From Mytilus edulis (Eukaryota > Mollusca > Bivalvia > Mytilida > Mytilidae): DNA of 64,000 nucleotides. A program made the translations under genes and the position numbers. Under the pieces are notes generated by a model, which ran no database searches, had not been told where the DNA came from, and was given only the letters and a program-made list of their open reading frames with translations. How positions within the stretch are numbered: position 1 is the first letter of the stretch; every line of letters begins with the position of its first letter. The DNA is taken from assembly GCF_963676685.1 (NCBI RefSeq), contig NC_092352.1:27237117-27301116 (forward strand), read 5' to 3'. This document shows, piece after piece, positions 43,647-55,140 of this stretch.

Positions 43647-46319
43647 ATGCTGCATTTACTCATTTTTGTTCTGTATGTGTCGCTTGCAGTTTGTCAGAAC
43701 ACGGTAACCATAGATACTTCAATAGGGAAAATAACTGGCTTGCAACAGTCTAAGGTTATTGGTCCTAAAAACTACACTTATAATGAATTCAGGCGTATTC
43801 CATTTGCGAAACCACCGGTGGGAGATCTAAGATTTCAAAAACCTGTTGCGTTTGGTTCCTGGAATCAAACATTGAACGCTACATATTTTGGTAGTGCTTG
43901 TATTCAGGGACAACCTTCCGAAATAGTAAGTGGATTCATTCCTAACAATACCATATCCGAAGATTGTTTATTTCTTAACATCTATGTCCCAACCAGTAAA
44001 TCTTCGTCCGTGGCCAAAAAGGCTATAATGATTTGGATTCATGGAGGATCGTATATTTCTGGCACAGGAATGTTATATAATGGTGCATACATGGCTTCAG
44101 TCGGTGACGTCATTATAGTCACAGTGAACTACCGTCTGGGTGTTTTTGGATTTCTAAGTACTGGGAACGAAAATGCTGTCGGAAATTATGGACTTTGGGA
44201 CCAGAAAATGGCTATTGAATGGGTTAAGGACAACATTGAAGCGTTTGGGGGAGATACTAGTAACATTACTATATTTGGAGAATCGGCTGGCGGTTTTAGT
44301 GTTTCTTTACATAGCCTGATTCCACAGAATAAAGGTTTATTTAACCGCGTGATTGCACAAAGCGGGGTATCAACTTCCTTTGTCGCAACCGAATATAATA
44401 TAACATATTACACAAACAGGATTATAAACGTTCTAAAGTGTACGTCTCCACAGCAGTCTGTAGAAATAAAATGTCTGAAAAATAAATCGGCCGCTGATGT
44501 CCAAACTGCGTACAACTACCTGTACAGTTTACCAATTACAGACCCTCACGATTTTCTCGTGTTTGCGCCAAGGGTAGATCGAGATTTGCTTATGGACCAC
44601 CCAAAAATTCTTCTGAAGAACCGGTCTTCCGAAGCTTACATGTTTTTTCGTTCATTAGACATGATTGTTGGTAACGTTAATTCTGAAGGCTCCTTACTTC
44701 TGGGTAATCCGTTGACAAGGTTACAAAAAGCATATCGATTTAACATAGATCTCGGAATTCCTCGGTCTATATTGTGTGATCACTTAGCAACAACAATGGC
44801 TTTGGACGACTACAACAACAACGCTAAAATAGCACCTGCTGTTTGTCAAAAATATGGTTATTCCTTAGGACTATACCGCAGTATGAACAGCGTTTACTAT
44901 TATGGGGATATTTATTTCTACAGTAAAACTGTTGAAACTTTAAATTTTCATTCTGAAGGAACTCCATCATCAAAGACATTTCAATATTTAAGTACCAAAA
45001 GAACTATCCTCAGCAAAAGAGTACCATTGTGGTTTGAAGGAGCAAGCCATGCATCAGAAATACCATTACTCTTTCCATTTTATAATTTCCTTTCAAACAC
45101 ATCTGAAGATTTAACACTTAGCTTAACTGTGATGAAATACTGGACCAACTTTGCAAAATACGGGTAGGTATAACTCTTGATAAAAAAGTTTCTTTGCCAT
45201 CAAAAGGAACCAAAATTATCTGAGTAAGTTGGTGTCTAATCTTGCAATGGAAACTGGAGATTTCAATATGCATGGATGCACTGCTTTATTGACGCTTGTT
45301 TACCATTCAGTGGTAAATATACCATGCATCTTCAGGGGTAGAGTTAATAAATGAAAAATAGGATTATTTTTAGCAGATGCAGGTACCAGACACATATCTA
45401 TATAATACATATTGTTCATACCGACAAACATCGGTAGTCGGGACTTGCAGGTACAAATACCATTAGAACATCGACCAAACTGTAATTGCATTTTTCACAG
45501 AAACACGTAGAGGTCTTTTCGATGACGCCACAAATATCCAATGATCGTTAGAAACCTGTTTTGTTTTTCTTTCTGCATTACCACCTTGAAAAAAATGTAA
45601 AATGAAAATTTGAATAAAAAAATCAATAAAAAAAGTATTCACGCTTGAAAAGTATCCCTATAGTGTCATTAACCGTTTATATCTTCTTTTTTTAGAGATC
45701 CGAATGATGAGATACTTCCAAGCTGGTCACCATATACACAGAGTAACAAAGCTTATCAGATATTGGATGTAACCATATCATCTGACAAAGATATGTACAA
45801 AGACAGAGTAGATTTCTGGCTCATAGACATCCCTAAACTCATTAACTCAACAGCTGACGAGTCAACAAATAATTCAAATAGAAAAAGTGTTACTCAAATG
45901 CACCAAGCGTATCATAGCTTAACGGGTCAACTTCTCATTAAGAATGAATACCCGAAAACGAAAATGCCATTACATGAAAAAACTATAAGGTGAATGATTA
46001 AAACGTATTGTGTTTTAGGCAGCCAAAAAATAAATATAGCACACATGAACAGCATTATTTTTAATTAAAAAAAAATTTCAAATCGACAAAGTTTTCTTTC
46101 AGAAAGTCTGATGTGGACTGGCTTTTAATAAAGTTACGGTTTGGTCTGATAATATGGCTTACACAAGTCGAAAATAAACTTATAACGTCATGGCAAAATG
46201 AAAAACACAAAAACACAAAAAACAAAAAACAGTTTACAAAACACAACATAGAAAACTGTAACACGAACCCCACCAAAAGCAGATTGTGTTCTCATAAAGT
46301 GTTGAGAGACACATCGTAG
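43647..46319 (+). CDS. active cholinesterase/carboxylesterase-like enzyme C
   Basis: Exon 1 43647-45163 and exon 2 45696-45993 (604 residues), or exon 2 ending at 45989 plus a candidate exon 3 at 46103-46319 (675 residues). The signal peptide is MLHLLIFVLYVSLAVC. The catalytic set is complete: oxyanion H132-G133-G134 (IWIHGGSY), nucleophile S213 in FGESAGG, E347 in NSEGSL and H468 in GASHASE, at about the spacing of acetylcholinesterase. EDCLFLNIYVP and FGLWDQKMAIEW... (reading NYGLWDQKMAIEWV) are also present. It should hydrolyse carboxylic or choline esters in the secretory pathway or outside the cell; the substrate cannot be read from the sequence. The start after the TTTCAG acceptor (43636) is preferred over the ATG at 43578, which lies in a repeat. 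Unlike A and B, exon 2 has no hydrophobic tail. Confidence 0.92.
45164..45695 (+). other. gene C intron 1
   Basis: GTAGGT donor at 45164 and a CTTTTTTTAG acceptor ending at 45695. It is in the same position and phase as the introns of A and B. Confidence 0.85.
45696..45993 (+). CDS. gene C exon 2 (C-terminal block)
   Basis: DPNDEILPSWSPY matches the NPN...WP block of A and B, and KDRVDFWLIDIP matches KDRMQFW and EDRMYYW. The frame ends at TGA 45991-45993, but AAG|GTGAAT at 45990 is a usable donor that would skip this stop. Confidence 0.85.
46103..46319 (+). CDS. candidate gene C exon 3, partly repeat-derived
   Basis: A strong acceptor (GTTTTCTTTCAG) precedes a frame that is in phase with exon 2 if the 45990 donor is used. 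It encodes KSDVDWLLIKLRFGLIIWL, a moderately hydrophobic stretch, then a Lys/Asn-rich tail to TAG 46317-46319. From about 46155 the DNA (GTCGAAAATAAACTTATAAC, AACACGAACCCCACCAAAA) matches a dispersed repeat also seen at 46680-46760 and 54890. It may be an exonised repeat or no exon at all. Confidence 0.4.
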
Positions 46320-46589
46320 CACAATCGGTGGTATAATAAAAAAAAATGTTTACTTTGTGCATCCTATAGAATTTTGCGACAGAAATGAAATGACTTAGTC
46401 CCTCACATTTACCTTCCAAAAAAAAAAACAACACCTGACGTTTCAAAAAACAATTTTGTGCGAGGTTTTTATTTTTTTTTGAAATGGAAGTGTATTTGAT
46501 ATGAGAGCCGACGAATATATTTGACACGAGTGATCACTTTATGATATCACATTCTACTTAGATATGTGAAGAGACATTCAAACTCAATA

Positions 46590-47060
46590 TGATAACACCA
46601 TGGCCGAAAAAACGAAAAAACGAAAAAACAAGAAAACAAAACATTGATGGAGAGTTGTCTCATTGGCAATGATACCACATCTTCCTATATCTATATAATC
46701 CACGAACAACAACACAGAAAACCAAACACGTCACAACACGAATTCCACCAAAACAAAACCTGGGTTGATCTCAGGTGCTCTGGAAGGATAAACATTTTCT
46801 GCTCTACATGTGGCATCCGTCGTGTTGTTCGTGTAAGTAAACATGCGATGATAAACTATTTTTCGGGTATGTCAAATTCGAGGAAAAGAGGATGGATTTT
46901 AGTTACGACAATGGCAAGTAAATATTCGGTAGTGATTCCAATCGGTAATAATATCACAGTGGAGAAAAAGAAGACCATAAAACTTCTAAAAGGAAGACAT
47001 CAACTTAACCATTTGTAACTCATGGTTCAATAGCTTTTTGGAAATCAGCAACCCTCTATC
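46590..47060 (+). repeat. dispersed repeat (AGGTGCTCTGGAAGG family)
   Basis: Contains GAGAGTTGTCTCATTGGCAA, ACACGAATTCCACCAAAACA, TCAGGTGCTCTGGAAGGATA, TGTGGCATCCGTCGTGTTGT, ATTTTAGTTACGACAATGG and ATCAGCAACCCTCTATC. Related pieces lie at 23823-23880, 27225-27250, 29561-29680 and 54890-55120. The 124-codon open frame here is a repeat by-product. Confidence 0.7.
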
Positions 47061-47229
47061 AAAAATCACAATAGATGCGAATGCTCTGGAATATCATAAT
47101 AGAAAGAAAATTTGAATAAACCACATTCTCCCTATAACACTCAATGACAAATATGATTCAGGGTTGTACATCGTAGAAAGCTAACAACTTGTTTTAGAAT
47201 CCGTCCTATCTGTATAGTGAGAGTTATAC

Positions 47230-47885
47230 ATGGGACGCAAAATATGTAACCGTTAACAGTTCGAACATTGTGGAGTGGGCACCTTTGGAGTCTGACGCAA
47301 ACTACTTAAATTATGCAGTTAGTTTTTGTCGTTTGAATTGTTTTACATTGTCATTTCGGAGCCTCTTATAGCTGACTATGCGGTATGGGCTTTGTTCATT
47401 GTTATAGGCTGTGCGGTGAACTATAGTTGTTAATTTCTGTGTCATTTTGGTCTCTTGTGGAGAGTTGTCTCATTGGCAATCATATCACATCTATCTTCTT
47501 TTTTATATAGATTACCGTTAACAAGCTTTAGTCTCATGTGACGCAAACTAGGTTACCGTTAACAGTTTGAACATTGTGGAATGGAAAACTTTGGAGTCAC
47601 ATGTGACGCAAACTAGGTTCCTGTAAACAATTTGAACATTGTGGAAAGGGAAGCTTTTGGAGTCACATGTGACGCAAACTAGGTCCTGTTAACAGTTTGA
47701 ACATTGTGGAAAGGGAACCTTTGGAGTCACATGTGACGCAAACTAGGTTCCTGTTTACAATTTGAACATTGTGGAATGGAAAACTTTGGAGTCACACGTG
47801 ACGCAAACTAGGTTCCTGCAAAAGTTTGAACATTGTGGAAAGGGAAACCTTTGGAGTCACCTGTGACGCAAACTAGGATTACCTT
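47230..47885 (+). repeat. ~63-bp tandem repeat, split by a dispersed repeat
   Basis: The unit contains AGTTTGAACATTGTGGAA, GGAAAACTTTGGAGTCACAT and GTGACGCAAACTAGGTTCCT. One unit lies at about 47245-47310 and five or six lie from 47515 to 47880. The mussel-type repeat at 47310-47505 was inserted between them. Confidence 0.88.
47310..47505 (+). repeat. mussel-type dispersed repeat fragment
   Basis: CCTCTTATAGCTGACTATGC, GGTATGGGCTTTGTTCATTG, CTATAGTTGTTAATTTCTGT and GTCTCATTGGCAATCATATC in the usual order. Confidence 0.88.
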
Positions 47886-47997
47886 TTAGAGCATAAATTC
47901 AATGACAAACTGAAAATAGTTTGGGGAAGATAACGTAGTTGTGTTTGTACTTGTTATGCTCCTATTTATTTACAATGTATTCAGCTAGTTCATATTT

Positions 47998-48605
47998 CAG
48001 GGTTGTTGCATGAATATTGGGGAATATTGTCCCGAGTAGAATTTTATATTGCACAAGCTTGCGTGTCAATATAGGGTTATTGCATGAATATTGGGGAATA
48101 TTGTCCCAAGTAGAATTTTATATTGCACGAGCTTGCGAGTGTAATATATGTTCTACGAGAGAAAAATATTCATGCAATAACTCTGTTAATTTATAGTAAT
48201 ATAAGATTTGAAAGTAAAATTTGGTTTAAACTAAAATTTTGTTGTTGATGACGTCATAAATTTTGATGATTTATTGCACTAGTGTATTTATCGGTTTAAT
48301 AATCAATTTTATTGCATAGCAATATAATATTTCCCACAGAAAGTAACCAAAAGTTAGCGTGCAATAAATTCTAATATTGCACTAGTGCAATAAATCATCA
48401 AAATTTATGACGTCATCAACAACAAAATCTTAGTTTAAACCAAGTTTTACTTTCAAATCTTATATTAATATACAATAAAAGGGTTATTGCATGAATATTG
48501 GGGAATATTGTCCCTCGTATAACATATATTACACTCGAAAGCTCGTGCAATATAAAATTCTACTTGGGACAATATTCCCCAATATTCATGCAATAACCCT
48601 ATATT
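47998..48605. mobile_element. foldback element with long inverted arms
   Basis: GGGTTATTGCATGAATATTG, GGGAATATTGTCCCAAGTAG and AATTTTATATTGCACGAGCT at 48074 recur as complements ending at about 48600. Inner arms carry TGATGACGTCATAAATTTTG and its complement around a TATTGCATAGCAATATAAT centre. An extra copy of the left terminal unit precedes it at 47999-48073. Confidence 0.85.
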
Positions 48606-49495
48606 ATTAAACCGATAAATACACTTTTTTTTTGGCGATGACCACCCGATCATTTTATCTGTCATATGCATCTGGTCCTCTGTGCCATGATTAATTTGTA
48701 ATATATTTCTCATCGAAATTATGTGCTTTTAAAACTCAGAATATCTTTTTTCCCCCTGTTGGATGCATTTATGCAAATAGTTATTTTTTTAGATAATTTA
48801 TTTATGTTCCGAAAATGGATGCTTTAGACAAATATCAATTAATCGATCAAAAAATTATCCCAATCAATCAATCAATCAATCGATCATGCAAAACCAATTA
48901 CAGTAGCGGATCCATAAATCTTTATGAGAAGGGACCCCCTCCAGTTATGTTTCAGTTATTCCCTATATAATCAACCAAATGTTTTCCACAAAAGGTAGGC
49001 CCTGAGCCCCCTAAATCCGCCTTTGAATTAATTAGCCCTAACCACTTGACCTAGCTGTCGAAGATGTCCGCGAGTTCAGTCATTTTTTTTATAAATTCAA
49101 GCAAAATAAAGACACAAGGTCCTATGTTTTAATACGTAGTTTAATTAAATACGCATGGTTAAGTATAAGATGAATAACAGTCAAAGGACTTAAAGGAATT
49201 AAATGTCTGGATTACAAACTAACTGACCGAAAAAGTCTTCAAATTTTGTTTAAATCTCACTGATTGGTTGGTATATTTTTTACGTAATACACAGTATGAC
49301 ATTAGTCTGGATTTATACTGTCCTGGTCATGTATTTATGTGGACATTAAATGTTTGTTAAAATTTTATGAAAATCGGTTGTCATTAATTGTATACCTATC
49401 ATAACAAGGTAAGATTTTCATACACTCGAAATTAACTGTATCACTAACAAATAGTAATAATGGGTACACTTAACGAAAAGAAAAACCAAAAATAT
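48606..49495. other. intergenic DNA with microsatellite and MITE copy
   Basis: An (ATCA)n-like microsatellite lies at 48860-48890. A GGCGGATCC-type MITE lies at 48900-49020 (TAGCGGATCCATAAATC, AACCAAATGTTTTCCACAAA, CCCCCTAAATCCGCC). The rest is AT-rich with no exon. Confidence 0.65.
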
Positions 49496-49499
49496 TTAA

Positions 49500-51440
49500 C
49501 TCACTCATTTACATCATTAGTGCGCTAATTGCTATTGTCATATATATATATATATCTTTATTCTCGTAAACCAAAGTATTGCTACTATTCATGAGACCTT
49601 GAAATTTTAAAATATTTGGTCTGTTTATAAAATGATTCTTTAGTAGCAATTGTCTACTATCGCCTATTGCCGAGCATTCTAAAATGTAATGGAATTCGTC
49701 GCCAATATCACCGTTATTGCACAAAGTACAAATACGATTTTCTCTATGAATGTTTTGCCATCTACCAATTTCGATAGGAATTTTTGTGTTCAAAGTTCTA
49801 AATCTACAAAAAAAGCAATGTTTTTGTCATCTAAAATATCAAAAGTAAGTTTCGAAATTTATACTATTTTTGAATAACTTATAATTTATAGCTTTTGGAG
49901 AATTCTGTACAGTAGCATACCATTTCTGTCTGAACTGATCAGTTAATCTTAATTTAACAGTATTATGTAACCAGTTTTTACTTATAAAATATTTAGCGTT
50001 CCATATATTTGATAGTCCACAATTATCAAGCATATATTTTACATTCTTGAACCAAGCTAAATTTCCATTATAACTACAACTAACAAGGTTGTATAGAATA
50101 ACAGGAAGTTTCTTATCTTCTCCAGTTACAAGCTTTTCCCAATAATTAAATAGTATGTAATTTAATAGAAATATCCAGTGGGAATCGGCCAAGTTCCCCA
50201 TATATCATAAACTCAGGCGTGGACTTTTTAAGATTAAGCAGTAATTTACAAAATTTTAGATGAACACGTTCTATAACAGAGGTGTTACCCATTCCCCAGA
50301 CTTCACACCATATCATATAGGCTTAACTACTTTATCAAATAATTCTAGCTGACTTTTAATATCTAAATTATGTAATCTCCACTTTTTTAGAATATCGTAC
50401 ATAGCCATTGTTGCTTTATCAGCTTGTGCCTTTTTTGCTTTTGTGAAACTTTCTGTTCTAGAAAATAATACACCAAGATATGTGAATTCTTCAACAATAT
50501 CTAACGCAATGTCAGCATATTTAAAACTAACATTTTGTAGTGGTCTACCTTTAGAAAAAATTACTATTTTGCGTTTAGGGATATTGACTTTTAATTTCCA
50601 TGTATCACAATATTTCTTTAAAGCGTCTAATTGTTTTTGTAGATCTACTTGTGTTTCTGACATAAGTATAGTGTCGTCTGCGTACAATACAACACACCAA
50701 ACAGATTTAAATACATATTTAGCTCATTCTCTATTTGATCTGATAAAGATTTCAAACCATTTATTTTGTTCTGAAAAAAGCTTTCTTAATCATTTAAATA
50801 CATAGAAAAAAGTATGGGAGATAAATTTTCTCCGGCCTTGTCTTACACCTACATTACATGGAAAGTAGTCTGAATATTCCCCATCACTGAAAATTCGTGA
50901 TTTCACATTTTTATATATATTTTAAAAATATAGTGTTATACATCTTCCCATTCACTGTATGTAAAATGAGTTTTGACCAAAGACCAGATCTCCAAACTGT
51001 ATCGGAAGCTTTAGCAAAATCAATAAAAGCACAACAAAGTTCTTTTTTGTTTGTCTCAGTAATTCAAATAAAATATGCAGAGTAAATATGCTGTCTATAG
51101 TGGAATAACCCTTTCTGAAACCAAACTGGTTTTCATTTAACAACAAATATTTTTCCAAAAAGTTTTCAAAATTGACGTAAAAAGTTTACCCATACAGCTT
51201 AATATAGTTATTGATCTGTAGTTTTGGGGATCTGACTGGTCACCTGTCCGATATTGCTGGTCTTTTTTCTGACTGGCTGGGGCCATATCTGAAACCAGAA
51301 ATTTACCGACATAATTGCAAAAGTTGTCGGAGGACACCAACAATTTTAGGCTTATTTGTGAATTTTAAAAGAAAGCCAATGTATCACGGTACTAGTGAAA
51401 TACTATCTCCTATGCAATATTTACTTTTGGATGTATGACT
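49500..51440 (-). pseudogene. non-LTR retrotransposon (LINE) remnant: reverse transcriptase and C-terminal part
   Basis: Read right to left on the minus strand. Broken frames encode QNYRSITILSCMGKLFTSIL and then NENQFGFRKGYSTIDSIF (51343-50952, fingers region), GVRQG (about 50840) and the catalytic MYADDTILMSE (50687) with its Asp-Asp pair. These are followed by thumb and connection sequence, and finally RICTLCNNGDIGDEFHYILE, a Cys-His cluster, near 49740. Frameshifts and stops between 51158 and 50690 and at 50200-49870 show that it is dead. The clade was not assigned. Confidence 0.85.
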
Positions 51441-51544
51441 TGAAATAATCAGTTATCTTCTTTTAGTTTCAATTGTGTCTAATATAAAGTTCCGATATCG
51501 ATGCGTCCAAACATCGAAGCAGCTTAACAATTTATGGTTATAAT

Positions 51545-51665
51545 TGGCGCATTGCATTTGCACCAATTTTTAAAAAGTCCAATCTTTCATTTGCACCACA
51601 AGGTTATGTTTCATTTGCACCAAATGAAAAGCAACATTTTCGCAATTTTACAGGCAAAATTAAAC
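51545..51665 (+). repeat. single terminus related to the CATTTGCGCC element
   Basis: CATTTGCACCAATTTTTAAA, TCTTTCATTTGCACCACAAG, TTTCATTTGCACCAAATG and TTTTACAGGCAAAATT mirror the left end of the element at 29246-30206 with CG changed to CA. No right end was found. It lies between the two LINE remnants. Confidence 0.6.
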
Positions 51666-51799
51666 AGAGGCTTAAAATTATATATATATTTTATTCTGAA
51701 GAACCTATGTTGATACAATGGTATACAGAAATACATAGACATACATAATAATACTATAAAACATGGTGAGGTTACAGCAAATAGAGAAGAAAAGAATGC

Positions 51800-52600
51800 A
51801 TAGGTTTGGAGGATTCCATTTTATCAGAGAGAATCAATTTTTGTATTAATGATGCTAATGAGCGTACACAGCTTTTTAAGTTTTGATTGTTTTGAAAAAT
51901 TCATAACTGCTTTAAACTTTAGAGTATTAATGTTGGTACAGAATTTTTCATCTATACATTCTTTCCTTCCTTCGGAAAAATATGTACATTCTAAAATATA
52001 GTGAAATTCATCTCCAATTTCATTACTATTACATAAGTTACAAGTTCAATTTTCTCTGGGTATGTTTTTCCATCTACCAGATTCTGTTGGGAGCTTGTGA
52101 TTTACGGTTCTAAATCTACAAAGAGTGAAAACGTCTTTATCGTCTAGCTTGTTGATATAGTTCTCGAAGGCAAAACTTTCTTTATAAGTGCAATAGTTAA
52201 CCGTTTTAGGACTGTTATTAATATTTTAACTCCAAGTTTGAATAAATTTGTCTTGGAGACTAGTAGTTCTAATCGTATGTTTTAGCCAATCATAATTGTA
52301 AAACTTTTGATAACTCCATATGTAGGAGAGACCACATTCATTAAAAATGTTGGAAATATAATTTAGCCATGAAGATCTTAAAGTGGAATCATTTTCTAAT
52401 TTCAGCAGTAATTTAAACACAATGAAGCATAGTTTTTCTTGTTTGCCTTTTAATATTCTTATCCAATATGATATCATTCTGATTTTTATATCAATATTAA
52501 GAGGGTATCGACCGAGTTCCCCATATATAACATAGTTAGGTGTAGTAGGTTCACATGTTAGAGATGTCAAGATGGACATTGTCAATTCTGAGACATAATT
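51800..52600 (-). pseudogene. second LINE remnant, 3' part
   Basis: On the minus strand 52585-52226 encodes YGELGRYPLNIDIKIRMISY and downstream connection sequence related to 50201-49839. It continues with KDVFTLCRFRTVNHKLPTES, then TCNLCNSNEIGDEFHYILEC, the same Cys-His cluster as the first LINE. A TGA at the position of the expected Arg before TCNLC, and other breaks, make it a pseudogene. It is clearly diverged from the first copy. Confidence 0.8.
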
Positions 52601-52659
52601 TGATTGTTTCTTTTTATGCCTTATGGGTCGGTTTAAAGCTGAATATATAGAATGGATTT

Positions 52660-52760
52660 TTCAATGACCATTTTATCCAAACTTGGAGTTCAAATATTAG
52701 TAACAGTCCCAAAACGGTTAACTATTGCATTTATAAAGAAAGTTTTATCTGTATTAAAAT
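52660..52760 (+). repeat. inverted LINE fragment
   Basis: CCAAACTTGGAGTTCAAATA, TTAGTAACAGTCCCAAAACG and GGTTAACTATTGC are the reverse complement, with a few changes, of 52175-52250 in the adjacent LINE remnant. Confidence 0.8.
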
Positions 52761-54780
52761 TTGACCCCAAAAAGTGTTCACCCTCTTCGCACTAAATGTG
52801 CCTTCAGTCACACTTTCACACCAACATATACATGTACAAAAAGAAGCATTCAATTCTTAAATTCTAATACATGAGTGAAGGTTAACGATTATGTTTATTT
52901 GAAAATGTATACATCACTTATCTACATATGGTGCTTTTCTGTGCTGAGTATATGTCTAATTGGTGAAAAGGGATTATGGAAGGGGAGGGAGGATTTTCAA
53001 CCTCAATGGGTGTCATTACACAACAACAATTGATAAATACAACCAAACAATAAAATTTGAAGGTCAAACAGTTTTATTTTGATACTGTAGGTCAATTTAG
53101 ATTTAGGCTGAAGTTTTAATTATTGGTAGGTCTAAGTTATTTTCTTCGTATTTAATTGTGTGTATCCCTCAATTACTATCGGATTAGCACATAATTATAT
53201 CGATAACAAATCGCAAGGTGTCTGGTTTACAGCACAAATTAGCAGATTGGTCAAAATTTTATAGTTGAAAAATTTAGAATGGTAAATACATTTATATGAA
53301 CTATATTGTACAACAATGATATTCATCTCTGATGGGTTAAACAAAAGTGTACAATTAAATTGCTCAGAAATGAAACATGTTATGCGAGTTTATTATAATC
53401 ATTGTTACGTCAAAATTAAATGCTTATGTTCACACACCTTATTATTTTAGGTATTACATTAAATAGTCTTGTAGAAGACATCAATGAAAGTAAAAAAGCT
53501 TAACTAAATTACAGCTACATGTGTAAAGCATAATTATATCCGGGTGAAATTGAACAGGTGGAAAAAATTTCACAGCAGTTGTTATTTTTTGAATCAGAGG
53601 AAAATATTTCCCTAGGATATTTTTTGAATCAGAGGAAAATATTTCCGTAGGATATTTTTTCCTTTGCCGTGAAATTCTATCTGGGTAGTTAAACTTACGA
53701 ATAGTTATATTAAAAAAAACCCTTAATCTTAACAAATGCTACGAAATAATAATAGTGTATTTGAATTAAAACTAAATTGTTAATAAAAATGTATTATAAT
53801 GGGAAATAATTTCACAAATTATCATTGAAAATAATGTCCTGAAATATTCAAGTAAATATCATCTTTTAAAAAGACAATTATCATGAAACATATGAAAGAA
53901 ACCCATAGTAATTTCAAAGATCATAATTGTGAAATAATATCATGATTAATCTAATATATATAAAATAAGGTATTACTTAGTGAAATAAAGGTAAAGGTGA
54001 GTTGTTTTCAGATCTAAATCAAAACGTAAAGGTAGAAATATAGTTGCATTGCTACTGTAAACAGTAATGGAAGAATTTGAGTATGATGATAGTTTTGTCT
54101 GGGGACAAAGATGAAGTTGTTGATTATACTGAAATCAGATAAATCATAGCATAAGAATATATTGGAACAAACGCAAATTTCAACAGCTGGATGGTATTTA
54201 CCTTGAAATATTATCTGTCTTATTAAATCATGTTTTACATGTAAGTCATCATTTAATATAAATGAATATAAAACGTAAGATTCAAGGAAAAATTTCACTA
54301 TGAAATAGATTCAGGAATATGATATTAATATCTTTAAAATATAAATTGCTCTTAATTACCTCCCTTTGATTGATAAACTATGCAAATTTGTTCTACTTTG
54401 TGAAACATTTATAATTATGGTCAGGTATATTTTGATTGCAAGTAACTTAATCAAAGTACTGAAGTACTGAACATCAGAGGACCTCAAGTTGTGTTGAATT
54501 ATTGATAAATGACATGTGTTTATATTATACCTGCCGGACAGATATGTTCACCTTACAATATAGTACAAATAATATAATTTGCTATGCTATATCTGAGATA
54601 CTGACTTGAACTAGGATACTTAACTTTGTGAATTATCAATGATTATGTGGTCAAATGAGAACTGTTAGATTTGCATTATGACCATATAGTTGCACACATA
54701 CAAAAATAGTTAGCATATAACTTACAATAGAGAATTAACATAGCAAACAATTCTTCGAGTAGCTATATAGTCACTCACCA
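52761..54780. other. intergenic AT-rich DNA
   Basis: A 38-bp tandem duplication (TTTTTTGAATCAGAGGAAAA then TATTTCC) lies at about 53583-53657. Nothing else structured was seen and no exon is supported. Confidence 0.55.
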
Positions 54781-54789
54781 ATGCTCAGT

Positions 54790-55140
54790 GAACTATGATA
54801 TTAAGGAGGTTCAAGACAATCATATTAAAACGGACAAATTGTAATATTGGAGCTAAAGATACCAGATGAACAGCAAACTCATAAACCGAAAATAAACTTA
54901 CAATTCCATGACTAAAACTAAAAAAGACATGCAGACAAATAAAAGTACACTAAAAACAACAGGTGCTCTGGATGGGTAAGCAGATCCTGCTCTACAAATG
55001 ACATTTATTAACAATGTTTGTTCATGTAGTATCCATGGCCAGGTCTTCTACTTTCTGGAACATTTAGCTTTTGGATCAATCACTAATGGGGTGGATGTTA
55101 ACACAGCAATATTACTATCCCTTATTCTAGATTTTTGTTG
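54790..55140 (+). repeat. dispersed repeat (AGGTGCTCTGGA family), diverged
   Basis: AAACCGAAAATAAACTTACA, ATTCCATGACTAAAACTAAA, CAGGTGCTCTGGATGGGTAA and GCAGATCCTGCTCTACAAAT. This is the family that also supplies candidate exon 3 of gene C. Confidence 0.7.

Noticed and set aside
46644-47018. 124-codon plus-strand frame
   Set aside because: It lies fully in a common dispersed repeat.
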